From Actinomyces mediterranea (GTDB lineage: Bacteria > Actinomycetota > Actinomycetes > Actinomycetales > Actinomycetaceae): DNA of 64,000 nt. Shown here in pieces: positions 20,254 through 28,374 of the stretch. The notes under the pieces are model-generated. The model ran no database searches, had not been told where the DNA came from, and saw only the letters and a program-made list of their open reading frames with translations. A program made the translations under genes and the position numbers. The DNA is taken from the NCBI RefSeq assembly GCF_900155595.1, contig NZ_FTPB01000004.1, forward strand, positions 434,001-498,000, read 5' to 3'. Position 1 is the stretch's first letter. Each line of letters begins with the position of its first letter.

Positions 20254-20887
20254 CGTGAACCTCCTGAACTGCCTGCTCCGGAGTCATATCGGAGCCTGCA
20301 TCAATGCTGTGGATGGCGCCGTTCTTGTAGAAGAACCATGCGCGTGCAGCAGCCTGAATGGACAGGCATGCCGTCATGACGACGAAAGCGGCGAAACTCC
20401 CGAGTTGAGGCCATTCCATGATCGGCGTGATCTGCTGCGACATGGGGCCGATCATGTAGGCGGCCAGGTAGGTCATGTAGGCCATGAGGATCGTGATGAA
20501 GATCCAAATGCCGACGGACATCCGTTGGAATGCCTTCCCCGAGAGTTTTTCGAGGAAGAAGTTCACGCCGACATGCGCCATCTGGGCCTGAGCGACGACT
20601 GCCCCGGCACAGATGAGCCACGGGAGGAAGTAGCTCGGCCCTTCGGAGGCCAGGTCGAGGCTCGCGTTGAAGACGTAACGCATGATGACCGAGAGGGTCA
20701 CGAGGACGACCATGACGATCGTCAGCGCGGACGCCGCCCACGCGGCGACTTTCAAGAAGACGGCGTTGACAGGGTCGGTCGCCTCAAGGGGTTCGTCGAG
20801 AACTGATTGGGTATCAAGGGCGGCAATGTCCTCTTCGGTGATGATGGCGCCCTGTGCGGGCGCATCCGGGTTGCGAGGGTCAGTCAT
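20246..20887 (-). CDS. dctQ: TRAP transporter small permease (DctQ family)
   Basis: The 213-residue protein is the four-helix small subunit of the TRAP transporter. After a hydrophilic N-terminal extension of about 45 residues it shows four hydrophobic segments, with SYFLPWLICAGAVVAQAQMA and the downstream MAHVGVNFFLE matching the DctQ pattern. It lies three bases after the dctP stop and overlaps dctM. The acidic N-terminal extension is somewhat longer than usual. Confidence 0.9.
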   Translation of the reverse strand: MTDPRNPDAPAQGAIITEEDIAALDTQSVLDEPLEATDPVNAVFLKVAAWAASALTIVMVVLVTLSVIMRYVFNASLDLASEGPSYFLPWLICAGAVVAQAQMAHVGVNFFLEKLSGKAFQRMSVGIWIFITILMAYMTYLAAYMIGPMSQQITPIMEWPQLGSFAAFVVMTACLSIQAAARAWFFYKNGAIHSIDAGSDMTPEQAVQEVHGV

Positions 20888-20890
20888 TGC

Positions 20891-21925
20891 TCACTCCTTC
20901 TGAGCGTAGTCGACGCGCTCGGCGTCGGCGGCTTGGGTGATGAGTGCGAAGAACTCAGGGAACTTCGCCTCCCACTGGTCGTAGACGGGGGCGGTCGCTT
21001 CGCGGAACGCTTCCTTGGCAGGGTGGGTCACGGTGAGTGCGTCCTCGAACTCCGCGTAGATCTCAGCGGTCTGGTCACTCATGAGTTGACGCTGGTAATC
21101 ACGCGCTTCATCTGCTGCCTCTTGGATGATCGACTGCTGCTCATCGGTGAGTCTGGCCCAGCGCTGGGTGGAGATCACGAAGGGGTTCGACTCGTACTTG
21201 TGTCCGGTGACCGCAAGATAGGGCTGAACCTCGTTGAGTTTGGAGCTCTTGATGTTGACAACCGGGTTCTCCTGCCCGTCAACGGCACCGGTCTTGAGCG
21301 CGAGGTAGAGTTCGCCGAAGGCCAGCGGTGTCGGATTCGCATTGAGCTGGTTGAAGATCGAAATCGTCATCGTGTCGTCGGGGGTGCGGATCTTGAGACC
21401 CGACAGGTCCTCCGGCGAGTTGATCTCGCGCTTCGAGTTCGATAGGTCTCGCATGCCGTTGTCCCAAAGCCCCAGGACATGGAACCCGCTCTTCTCCGCC
21501 TCTGTCGCGAGGAAGCCCTCGATCTCGTCGGAGTCGACGACGGAGTAGGCGTGCTGGGAGTTCTCGAAGAGGAAGGGCAATCCGATGAGCGCCGCTTCGG
21601 GGACGTAAGTCGCGAAGGGGCCTTGGGAGTTGATCGTCATATCGAGGGTACCGGCGGCGACAGAGACCATCATCTCGGTGTCGGAGCCGACAGTCTCCTG
21701 GCCAAGGATCTGGATGTCAATCGTGTTATTAGACTTCTCCTCGACGAGTTCTTCGAACTTCAATGCTGCTTCTGAGCGCGGGTTGCCGGGGGCGGCGCCG
21801 TGCCCCAAAATGATGCGGATGCTGTCGGTGTGCCGAGGGCCAGAGCCCCCCGCACATCCGGTGAGCAGCGCAATGACGGCGATGCTTGCGGTCATGCCGC
21901 GGACGATGTTTCTACGGTGAAACAT
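20891..21925 (-). CDS. dctP: TRAP transporter solute-binding lipoprotein (DctP family)
   Basis: The 344-residue protein captures the substrate outside the membrane. The N-terminus MFHRRNIVRGMTASIAV ends in a lipobox LTGC, so it is a lipid-anchored protein, as expected without a periplasm. The DctP family signature SPEDLSGLKIRTPDD, following the conserved Arg region, suggests an organic acid or acidic sugar ligand, since that arginine normally salt-bridges a carboxylate. The start ATG at 21923-21925 has AAGGAGA seven bases upstream; the longer frame is unsupported. It lies between the SDR gene and dctQ. Confidence 0.93.
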   Translation of the reverse strand: MFHRRNIVRGMTASIAVIALLTGCAGGSGPRHTDSIRIILGHGAAPGNPRSEAALKFEELVEEKSNNTIDIQILGQETVGSDTEMMVSVAAGTLDMTINSQGPFATYVPEAALIGLPFLFENSQHAYSVVDSDEIEGFLATEAEKSGFHVLGLWDNGMRDLSNSKREINSPEDLSGLKIRTPDDTMTISIFNQLNANPTPLAFGELYLALKTGAVDGQENPVVNIKSSKLNEVQPYLAVTGHKYESNPFVISTQRWARLTDEQQSIIQEAADEARDYQRQLMSDQTAEIYAEFEDALTVTHPAKEAFREATAPVYDQWEAKFPEFFALITQAADAERVDYAQKE

Positions 21926-21968
21926 GCATCGTCTCCTTTTGCTGTGTGTCGGGGTTGTGGGGAATCGA

Positions 21969-22745
21969 TCAGCAGATGTAGGCGCCACCGTTGATGGAGT
22001 GGGTGATGCCGGTGATGTAAGCCGAGTCTTCAGAGCTCAGCCAGCAGATCAGTGCGGCGATCTCCCAGGGTTCAGCCTGGCGCTTGAGCGGGACGGCCTC
22101 GGCGAGGGCCTTCTCCGTCTCTTCGGTCGTACCGGTGCGGATATCCGTATTGACGACGCCCGGTGCGACTGCGTTGACGGTAATGCCGTATTCGGCGAGT
22201 TCGCGCGCCATACCGCGCGTGAGGCCGAGGACGCCGGCCTTGGCGGCCGCGTAGGACGTCTTCGAGAAGACGCCCCCGCCGTGCTGGGCGGTGACGGAGG
22301 ATGTGTTGACGACACGCCCGTAGCCGCCCTCGATCATGAGGGGAACGAGCGCCTGTGCGAGCAAAAAGGACCCAGTGAGATTGATGGCGAGGACGCGGTT
22401 CCACTCTTCGAGTGAGATTTCGAGGAAGCCCTTCGGCGAGGGGATGCCTGCGATATTGGCAAGAGCGCCCACCGTCGGCAGGTCGGATGCCGTGATCGCT
22501 TCCACGACCGCCGCAACCGACTCGGGGTCGGCGACATTGACGGTGAATGCTTCGGCGGGAGCATCGGGCACCTCGGCCTTTACCGTGGCGGCAGCCTCTT
22601 TCGCCCCCTCTTCATTAATGTCGAGCATCGCGACTGCCCAACCTTCGCGAGCGAATCGCAGGGCGGTCTGATACCCGATCCCCTTCAGTGATGATGTCCC
22701 TGTAACAACAGCCGTGCGCTGTCCAACACCAGTGCCGTAGCTCAT
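21969..22745 (-). CDS. SDR-family NAD(P)-dependent oxidoreductase
   Basis: The 258-residue classical short-chain dehydrogenase has a Rossmann N-terminus (VVTGTSSLKGIGYQTALRFA), NIAG in place of NAAG, the catalytic Ser in VVNTSSVTAQHGG and the YAAAK active-site pair, then a family-typical C-terminus. An Asp at the end of strand 2 (AMLDINEE) favours NAD over NADP. It is the first gene of the TRAP-transketolase operon behind a clear promoter, so its likely role is to oxidise the imported polyol or hydroxy-acid before transketolase cleavage. The exact substrate is unknown. Confidence 0.92.
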   Translation of the reverse strand: MSYGTGVGQRTAVVTGTSSLKGIGYQTALRFAREGWAVAMLDINEEGAKEAAATVKAEVPDAPAEAFTVNVADPESVAAVVEAITASDLPTVGALANIAGIPSPKGFLEISLEEWNRVLAINLTGSFLLAQALVPLMIEGGYGRVVNTSSVTAQHGGGVFSKTSYAAAKAGVLGLTRGMARELAEYGITVNAVAPGVVNTDIRTGTTEETEKALAEAVPLKRQAEPWEIAALICWLSSEDSAYITGITHSINGGAYIC

Positions 22746-22791
22746 GGTAATTCTCCACCTTGTTGTGAAATCAGGCGCCGTCGCCTGTAAT

Positions 22792-22833
22792 TGTTAACAG
22801 TAGGTAGTCATCACCTGACTGTCAATACAATAG
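22792..22833 (-). promoter_or_regulatory. Promoter and operator of the SDR/TRAP/transketolase operon
   Basis: On the minus strand TTGACA (22820-22825) and TACTGT (22797-22802) are separated by exactly 17 bases, a near-consensus housekeeping promoter. The perfect 8-base palindrome TGTTAACA (22792-22799) overlaps the -10. The -35 is preceded by CTATTGT, resembling the dyad in front of the regulator gene (23708-23726). Binding by the adjacent GntR protein is inferred. Confidence 0.65.
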
Positions 22834-22923
22834 TATCTACACAACAGCACAGTTCTCACGCCTCTTCACAGCGAAAGCCGAAAAAGGTCCAAGGTCCCGG
22901 TGCGCTCAACCTCGCTCACAGGG

Positions 22924-22960
22924 GATGCGGGGTGCGAGGCATGGCCCCGCACCCCGCATC
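22924..22960 (-). terminator. Hairpin after the GntR gene
   Basis: GATGCGGGGTGCG (22924-22936) pairs perfectly over 13 bases with CGCACCCCGCATC (22948-22960), with an 11-base loop. It starts 13 bases beyond the end of the regulator gene and precedes the SDR promoter, so it probably separates the regulator transcript from the operon. No T-run follows. Confidence 0.6.
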
Positions 22961-22972
22961 ACACAATTCGAA

Positions 22973-23641
22973 TCACTCCTGACGAGTCTGAGCATCCGGG
23001 CTCTTCGCCGCCCAGATCTCCCCCGCATGACGCATATGCTCAACGAGAGTCGCTTTCACTTCGTCGGGGTCGCCTTTGCGCAGTCCCTCAACGATCGGCA
23101 TGTGATAACTCGAGTCCATGAGCCCAGTGTCAGTGCCCGCCGACCGCGACAGCACTGCGACGCGCATGCGGTCCTGCAACTCGCGCCAGATGGCGAGCAG
23201 CATCGCATTACCCGAGGCCTCGCACATCGCCTCATGGAAGCCGAGGTCGACATCGAGGCGCTCCCTCACGGACACGCCCTCGGGGAACGCGGGGAGCCTC
23301 TTCTCCAGCATGTCGGCAGCCTCGCCCCCACGGCCGGAGCGCACGATCGTCTCGGCGGCGAGCGCCTCCAATGCGGCGCGGACATCGAAGAGTTCTCGTA
23401 GCTGAGCGGAGGAGAATTCCGCAACGCGCAATCCGACGCGATCCTCGCCCTCGACGAGTCCGCTCTGTTGGAGACGGCGCAGCGCCTCGCGCACCGTCCC
23501 CCTGGAGACATTGAGTTGCTCGGCGAGGTCGACCTCGCCGAGGCGAGTCCCGGCGGCGAGGCGCCCCCCGAGGATCTCGGAGCGCAGGGTCATGTACACC
23601 TGTTCGCGCAGAGTCAATCGGTTCACTCCCGGCAACGGCAT
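22973..23641 (-). CDS. GntR-family transcriptional regulator, FadR/FCD type
   Basis: The 222-residue protein has an N-terminal winged helix (LTLREQVYMTLRSEILGGRL, then LNVSRGTVREALRRLQQSGL) and a C-terminal all-helical FCD ligand domain with the metal-site residues in DLGFHEAMCE, YHMPIVEGL and EHMRHAG. FCD regulators usually sense small organic or sugar acids. Its position just upstream of, and in line with, the SDR-TRAP-transketolase operon argues that it controls it. A dyad 67 bases before its start suggests autoregulation. Confidence 0.93.
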   Translation of the reverse strand: MPLPGVNRLTLREQVYMTLRSEILGGRLAAGTRLGEVDLAEQLNVSRGTVREALRRLQQSGLVEGEDRVGLRVAEFSSAQLRELFDVRAALEALAAETIVRSGRGGEAADMLEKRLPAFPEGVSVRERLDVDLGFHEAMCEASGNAMLLAIWRELQDRMRVAVLSRSAGTDTGLMDSSYHMPIVEGLRKGDPDEVKATLVEHMRHAGEIWAAKSPDAQTRQE

Positions 23642-23707
23642 GATCGTTCAACACCTCGTTCTTCGCAGCGCGCAGCACACCTGTTTGCGCTAGTCAACAC
23701 CCAACAT

Positions 23708-23726
23708 CTAATGTCAACGACATTAG
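23708..23726. promoter_or_regulatory. Operator-like dyad upstream of the GntR gene
   Basis: CTAATGTC-AAC-GACATTAG is a perfect inverted repeat with 8-base arms and a 3-base centre. On the minus strand it contains TTGACA and so overlaps a potential -35 element for the regulator gene. It is the kind of site FadR-type dimers bind. Confidence 0.6.
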
Positions 23727-23768
23727 TCGTCGTGTGCCCGTCGGTTCAAGACACAGTGAGGGATATCA

Positions 23769-23804
23769 AGAGGCGGTCCACGGGGACTCCCGTGGACCGC
23801 CTCT
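23769..23804 (-). terminator. Strong hairpin terminator after nusB
   Basis: A perfect 16-bp stem (AGAGGCGGTCCACGGG at 23769-23784 with its complement at 23789-23804) closes on a GACT tetraloop eight bases after the nusB stop. It ends the hisF/aro/efp/nusB transcription block on the minus strand; CTTGATAT follows rather than a pure T-run. Confidence 0.85.
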
Positions 23805-23811
23805 GCGCACC

Positions 23812-24417
23812 TCAGTACTCGTCGAGGAGTTCGTCGAGCTCCTCCATCTCCTCAGTCGTCATCTCATCCGCATCGGATTCGTCGTCGGCCTCCTCAAGAG
23901 GCTCCTCATCGAGGGGCTCTCCTCCCGGATCGTCCACCTCGTCGGCCTCGTCAGAGGTTCTGCGCGACCACGCAGGCGATTCGAGATCACGACGGATCGC
24001 ATCAAGAACGGCATTGACGAAGTTCGGCGACGCGTCGGTCGAAATCGACTTGACGATCGAAATGGCCTCATCGATCGCGATGATCGGCGCGACCTCATCG
24101 GAATTGACAAGCATCTCCCATACGGCGACCCGCATGACGGCGAAGTCCACTGCGGCAATCCGATCAAGGCCCGACACCTTCGCATGCGCGGCGATGAGGT
24201 CGTCGATCCGACGCAGATGATCCGCAACGCCCTCGATGATCTGAACCGAGTAATCCGGCAGGGGCGTTTGCGCGGCGGTGACGACCTTGCGCTGACGAAG
24301 CAGATCGCGCAGAACATCAGGGTTGCGGCCCATTCCACGCTGATCCGCCTCGAAGACGACATCTGCCGCCCGTTTGCGCGCCTTGGTGCGCGACGTAAAG
24401 CGGTATTTGCGTGACAT
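23812..24417 (-). CDS. nusB: Transcription antitermination factor NusB
   Basis: The 201-residue protein binds boxA RNA with S10 to support rRNA antitermination. Residues 1-140 are the all-helical NusB fold (RTKARKRAADVVFEADQRG, and the C-terminal FVNAVLDAIRRDL). The remaining ~50 residues are a very acidic low-complexity tail (repeated E/D, ending LDELLDEY) that goes well beyond the family core but is seen in other Actinomycetaceae-like NusB proteins. Its start overlaps the efp stop by one base. Confidence 0.93.
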   Translation of the reverse strand: MSRKYRFTSRTKARKRAADVVFEADQRGMGRNPDVLRDLLRQRKVVTAAQTPLPDYSVQIIEGVADHLRRIDDLIAAHAKVSGLDRIAAVDFAVMRVAVWEMLVNSDEVAPIIAIDEAISIVKSISTDASPNFVNAVLDAIRRDLESPAWSRRTSDEADEVDDPGGEPLDEEPLEEADDESDADEMTTEEMEELDELLDEY

Positions 24418-24980
24418 CAGTCAGTGACGCGACCGGAGTAGGAGCCATCACGAGTGTCGACCTTGACGCGGGTGCCCTGCTCCATGAACAGCGGTACCTG
24501 GATCTCGTAACCGGTCTCGAGAGTCGCCGGCTTGGTACCCGCAGAAGAGCGGTCACCCTGAAGGCCGGGCTCGGTATGAGTGATCTCGAGGACGACCGTC
24601 GCGGGCAGTTCGATGAACAGCACAGAACCATCGTGTTGGGAGACGATGACGTCCTGGTTCTCAACCATGAAGTTCTTGGCATCGCCGACTATCTCCGAAG
24701 GGACATTGATCTGCTCGTAGGTCGACTGATCCATGAAGACGTAGTCGGTGCCGTCCTGGTAGAGGTAGGTCATGTCCCGGCGGTCGACGGTCGCGGTCTC
24801 GATCTTCAGACCCGCGTTGAACGTACGATCGACGATCTTGCCGGACAGGATGTTCTTGATCTTGGTGCGCACGAATGCCGGACCCTTGCCGGGCTTGACG
24901 TGCTGGAACTCGACGACCTGCCAGAGTTGGCCGTCGATGACCATGACAAGGCCGTTCTTCAGATCATTCGTCGTTGCCAC
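24417..24980 (-). CDS. efp: Elongation factor P
   Basis: The 187-residue factor relieves ribosome stalling at polyproline. Three KOW/OB domains are present in order. The loop that contacts the tRNA reads [17 protein letters not shown], with the lysine at the position modified in other bacteria; the PGKGPAF form is the actinobacterial version, generally used without EpmA-type modification. It is followed by nusB in the usual efp-nusB pair and preceded by the shikimate-kinase-like gene after nine bases. Confidence 0.97.
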   Translation of the reverse strand: MATTNDLKNGLVMVIDGQLWQVVEFQHVKPGKGPAFVRTKIKNILSGKIVDRTFNAGLKIETATVDRRDMTYLYQDGTDYVFMDQSTYEQINVPSEIVGDAKNFMVENQDVIVSQHDGSVLFIELPATVVLEITHTEPGLQGDRSSAGTKPATLETGYEIQVPLFMEQGTRVKVDTRDGSYSGRVTD

Positions 24981-24989
24981 AGATATACC

Positions 24990-25538
24990 TCACTCTTGTT
25001 GTATAGAATCGCCCGCCAGTCTACACTCACGCGCCAGCTCAATGGCGACGTCAACGGGGGTCCTCCCCCGCGTATCGGCTGATGAATCCGCCACAGCCCC
25101 ATAGAGCTCGTGAAGCTGGGCGATCATATGCGACAGCATCGCGCGTGGCGCCCCCAGTCCGACAGAGCGGGGACGGTTGAGTCCCTCGCGCCTGGCGACC
25201 TCAGCCGTATCGGCATACAGCTCGACGACTCGCGCGCCGAGGAGTCTCGCCCGTTCCAGCGCATCGCGGGTGTCCTCATCGCTCGGCTGCGATGCCCCGA
25301 GTGTCACAATCGCACCCGGAGTTGCAAGCGCAGTGCGCGCGGCCCGGCGCCGCAGATCCTCCAGCCGCGGATCAGCCCCGATGATGAGCTCCCCGATCGG
25401 TACGCCTGCGGTCTCGCCGACGAGGTCATCCGCCTCGATGAGCTGCAGGCCGTAGCGGTCGGCGAGAATCCGCCCCACCGTCGTCTTGCCCGCGCCCGCC
25501 ACTCCGATGAGGATGAGGAGCGGGGCCTCATTCACCAC
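24990..25538 (-). CDS. Degenerate shikimate-kinase-like P-loop protein
   Basis: The 182-residue protein aligns along its length with the shikimate-kinase domain of its upstream neighbour. It keeps the Walker A loop GVAGAGKTTVGRILADRYG, an Asp in IEADDLV and an NRPRS segment like the LID. It lacks the shikimate-binding GGG motif (TLGASQP instead of SLGGGAV) and the last conserved Arg helix, so it may not phosphorylate shikimate. It starts at GTG 25536-25538, overlapping the aroKB stop by eleven bases, and is thus coupled to the aro genes. A different small-molecule kinase or a regulatory pseudo-enzyme is possible. Confidence 0.75.
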   Translation of the reverse strand: MVNEAPLLILIGVAGAGKTTVGRILADRYGLQLIEADDLVGETAGVPIGELIIGADPRLEDLRRRAARTALATPGAIVTLGASQPSDEDTRDALERARLLGARVVELYADTAEVARREGLNRPRSVGLGAPRAMLSHMIAQLHELYGAVADSSADTRGRTPVDVAIELARECRLAGDSIQQE

Positions 25539-27123
25539 TTACTCCGATCCGGCGCGCCGGATCGGACAACTCCGCCGGATCCACGGGCACAACGATCGGA
25601 TGCTGGAGCCCGTCAAGCAGTACAAAGCGCAATATTCCTGCCCGCACCTTCTTATCGGAGAGCATGATGGAGACGAGGTCGTCGAGTCGGGCCCTCGAAT
25701 AGGAGATCGGCAGTCCGACTTTGGCGAAGAGCTCCCGATGCAGCGCACACTCGTCATCGCCAAGAAGACCGCGATCACGAGCAAGCTCCGAGGCGAAGAC
25801 ACAGCCCACTGCGACAGCCTCCCCGTGGCGCAGCGTATAGTCCTCATGCCGTTCGATGGCGTGGGCGAAGGTGTGGCCGTAGTTGAGGATCTCGCGCAAC
25901 CCCGATTCCGTGAGATCTTCCCCCACGACCTTCGCCTTCACTGCGATCGCACGGGTAATGATGTCGAGGAGGGCATCGGACGACGGGTCTGCGAGTTCGT
26001 CCCGCGATGCGCCCGACACTCGCGTGAGGATCTCCCCGTCCTCGATGAAACCGCATTTGACGACTTCCGCGAGGCCTGCCGACAGGTCCTTCGGGTCGAG
26101 GGTCGCAAGCAGATTGAGATCGCACAGCACCCGTACAGGCGGGTGGAAGGAGCCGATGAGGTTCTTGCCCGACCGGGAGTTGATGCCCGTCTTCCCCCCG
26201 ACGGCGGCATCGACCATTGCGAGCAGCGTCGTCGGGATGTTGACGAGGTCGACCCCGCGCAGCCATGTCGCGGCGACGAATCCGGCCATATCGGTCGTGG
26301 CGCCGCCGCCGATGGCGATCACCGCATCGGCGCGCCCAAGGCGCATCTCGCCCGCAGCATCCCAGAGGCGCTCAACGACATTGAGGCTCTTCGCCGCCTC
26401 AGCATCCGGATGGGATTCGACGCGGACCTCAAGGCCTGACGCGCTCAGCTGTTCGGCGAGGCGGCGGGCGTACTCCGTCACGGGGCGGGCGTGGATGATG
26501 AGCGCCTTGGTCGTATCGGCGCGCAGGGCCGGGAGCACGGACGCGGCGCCGAAACCACGCCCCACGAGGACCTCATAGGGCCGATCACCGGAAACGGTGA
26601 TGGAGTGGCGTTCGGGTGCAACCATCTGAGAGATCCTTTCTGCAACGTCCTGCGCCGGACCGTCATCGGAGGACACGATGACGCTCGCGACCCGCCTGTA
26701 CAGGGGATCGCGTTCGCGGCGCAGTCGGGCGAGCACATCCGCGGGATCGTCCTTCAGCAGCGGACGGTGGTTCTTGCGAGAGACCCGGCGCACGAGTTCA
26801 TCGTGGTCGACGTCGATATAGACGACGCAGGCGTCCTTGAGAATGTCCCTGACCCCCTCAGAGACGACCGCTCCCCCGCCGAGGGAAACGACTGCGCGCC
26901 TGCGGGCCGCCTCCGCGGCCGCGCGAGCCTCCCTGGCGCGGAAGGAGACTTCGCCCTCGTCGGCGAAGATCTGCGTGATCGGCATCCCCGTGTCGGCCTC
27001 GATGAGGCTATCCGTATCGACGTGAGGGACCCCCAGGAGCTGAGCGAGGATTCTACCGACCTTCGTTTTGCCCGCACCTGGAAGACCGATGAGGAACACC
27101 GGGAGGGCAAGATCGGCGCTCAT
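25528..27123 (-). CDS. aroKB: Fused shikimate kinase / 3-dehydroquinate synthase (AroK-AroB)
   Basis: This 531-residue protein joins two shikimate-pathway enzymes. Residues 1-170 are shikimate kinase (Walker A GLPGAGKTKVGR, DTDSLIE, FRAREA, SLGGGAV, NHRPLL). Residues 180-531 are the NAD/zinc 3-dehydroquinate synthase (GGGATTDMAGFVAATWLRG, then LLAMVDAAVGGKTGIN and the metal ligands in GHTFAHAIE and RHGEAVAVG). I chose ATG 27121-27123 (MSADLALP), which overlaps the aroC stop as ATGA. The two activities catalyse non-adjacent steps of the pathway. Confidence 0.95.
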   Translation of the reverse strand: MSADLALPVFLIGLPGAGKTKVGRILAQLLGVPHVDTDSLIEADTGMPITQIFADEGEVSFRAREARAAAEAARRRAVVSLGGGAVVSEGVRDILKDACVVYIDVDHDELVRRVSRKNHRPLLKDDPADVLARLRRERDPLYRRVASVIVSSDDGPAQDVAERISQMVAPERHSITVSGDRPYEVLVGRGFGAASVLPALRADTTKALIIHARPVTEYARRLAEQLSASGLEVRVESHPDAEAAKSLNVVERLWDAAGEMRLGRADAVIAIGGGATTDMAGFVAATWLRGVDLVNIPTTLLAMVDAAVGGKTGINSRSGKNLIGSFHPPVRVLCDLNLLATLDPKDLSAGLAEVVKCGFIEDGEILTRVSGASRDELADPSSDALLDIITRAIAVKAKVVGEDLTESGLREILNYGHTFAHAIERHEDYTLRHGEAVAVGCVFASELARDRGLLGDDECALHRELFAKVGLPISYSRARLDDLVSIMLSDKKVRAGILRFVLLDGLQHPIVVPVDPAELSDPARRIGVSGE

Positions 27124-28331
27124 ATGCGCTCTCCCACGCGCTCGAGGTATCCGAGCAGGTTGCGACGCATCTCCCCCACAGAGTTGCCGCCTGCATGCGC
27201 GAAGAGTGCATCGGCGAGGACGAGGGCGCACTCCGCCTGCGCGATGAGCGCACCGGGCACGACCTGGCAGGTGTCGGATCGCTGGTGAAGTCCCACCGAT
27301 TCCTCGCCCGTCGCCAGATCAATCGAACGCAGCGCCTTGGGGACGGTGGAGATCGGTTTGAAAGCTGCACGCACAACGATCGGCTGACCATTGGAGGTAC
27401 CGCCCTCGATGCCGCCCGCACGATTCGATGAGCGAGTCAGATGACCATCGTCGCCGCGGATGATCTCATCGTGGGCGCGAGAACCTGGCAGGGCTGCCTG
27501 TGCGAAACCGTCGCCGATTTCGACGCCCTTAACGGATTGGATCGACATGATCGCCTGCGCGAGACGCGCATCGAGGCGACGATCGGCCTGCACATGGCTC
27601 CCCAGCCCGATGGGGACATTCCATGCAACGACCTCTCCGACGCCGCCGATCGTGTCCCCGGCCTTCTTCGTCTCATCGACGAGTTCGACGAAACGGTTGG
27701 AGAGTTCGGCGTCGAGTGTGCGCATGGGTGAAGCATCGAGGGCATCCTCGTCGTCGGGGACGGGAAGAAGTGCAGTGTCAGCGCGGAGGGCGCCCACCTG
27801 GACGACGTGGCTGACGAGCCGGATGCCGGCGACCTGGTCGACGATGGCCTCTGCGATTGCTCCGAGTGCTACCCTGGCGGCGCTTTCACGGGCACTCGCC
27901 CTCTCGAGGACTGGCCGCGCCTCCGCAAGGTCGTAGGACATCATCCCCGCAAGGTCGGCGTGACCGGGCCGCGGACGCGTCAAAGGCTTGTTCCGGGCGA
28001 TTTCCCTCTCGTCACCGGTGCCCGCATCGATGAGAAGATCGGCGGGGTCCACGGGGTCCGCCGACATGACGGTCTGCCATTGGGGCCATTCGGAGTTCGC
28101 GATTTCAACGGCGATGGGCGCGCCGGTGGAGAATCCATGCCTGATACCGCCGAGCATGCGTACGCGGTCCTTCTCGAAGGACTGGCGACCCCCTCTGCCG
28201 TGGCCGAGTCGGCGGCGGGCCAGTGCCTTCTCGATCGTCGCCGTTTGAATCGCCACTCCCGCGGGAACGCCGTCAATCGTCGCGATGAGGGACGGGCCGT
28301 GGGATTCACCTGCAGTAAGCCATCTCAGCAT
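27120..28331 (-). CDS. aroC: Chorismate synthase
   Basis: The 403-residue FMN-dependent enzyme converts EPSP to chorismate, the last shikimate-pathway step. It has the N-terminal signature GESHGPSLIATIDGVPAG, RRLGHGRGGRQSFEKDRV, and the C-terminal KPISTVPKALRSIDLATG. The length is normal. It is followed by the ATGA-coupled aroKB gene. A GGGAAAC sequence precedes the ATG; a consensus Shine-Dalgarno is not obvious. Confidence 0.97.
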   Translation of the reverse strand: MLRWLTAGESHGPSLIATIDGVPAGVAIQTATIEKALARRRLGHGRGGRQSFEKDRVRMLGGIRHGFSTGAPIAVEIANSEWPQWQTVMSADPVDPADLLIDAGTGDEREIARNKPLTRPRPGHADLAGMMSYDLAEARPVLERASARESAARVALGAIAEAIVDQVAGIRLVSHVVQVGALRADTALLPVPDDEDALDASPMRTLDAELSNRFVELVDETKKAGDTIGGVGEVVAWNVPIGLGSHVQADRRLDARLAQAIMSIQSVKGVEIGDGFAQAALPGSRAHDEIIRGDDGHLTRSSNRAGGIEGGTSNGQPIVVRAAFKPISTVPKALRSIDLATGEESVGLHQRSDTCQVVPGALIAQAECALVLADALFAHAGGNSVGEMRRNLLGYLERVGERI

Positions 28332-28374
28332 GTTTCCCAGTGTCCCACAGGGTCAGGCGTCGGCGCGGGATCGT

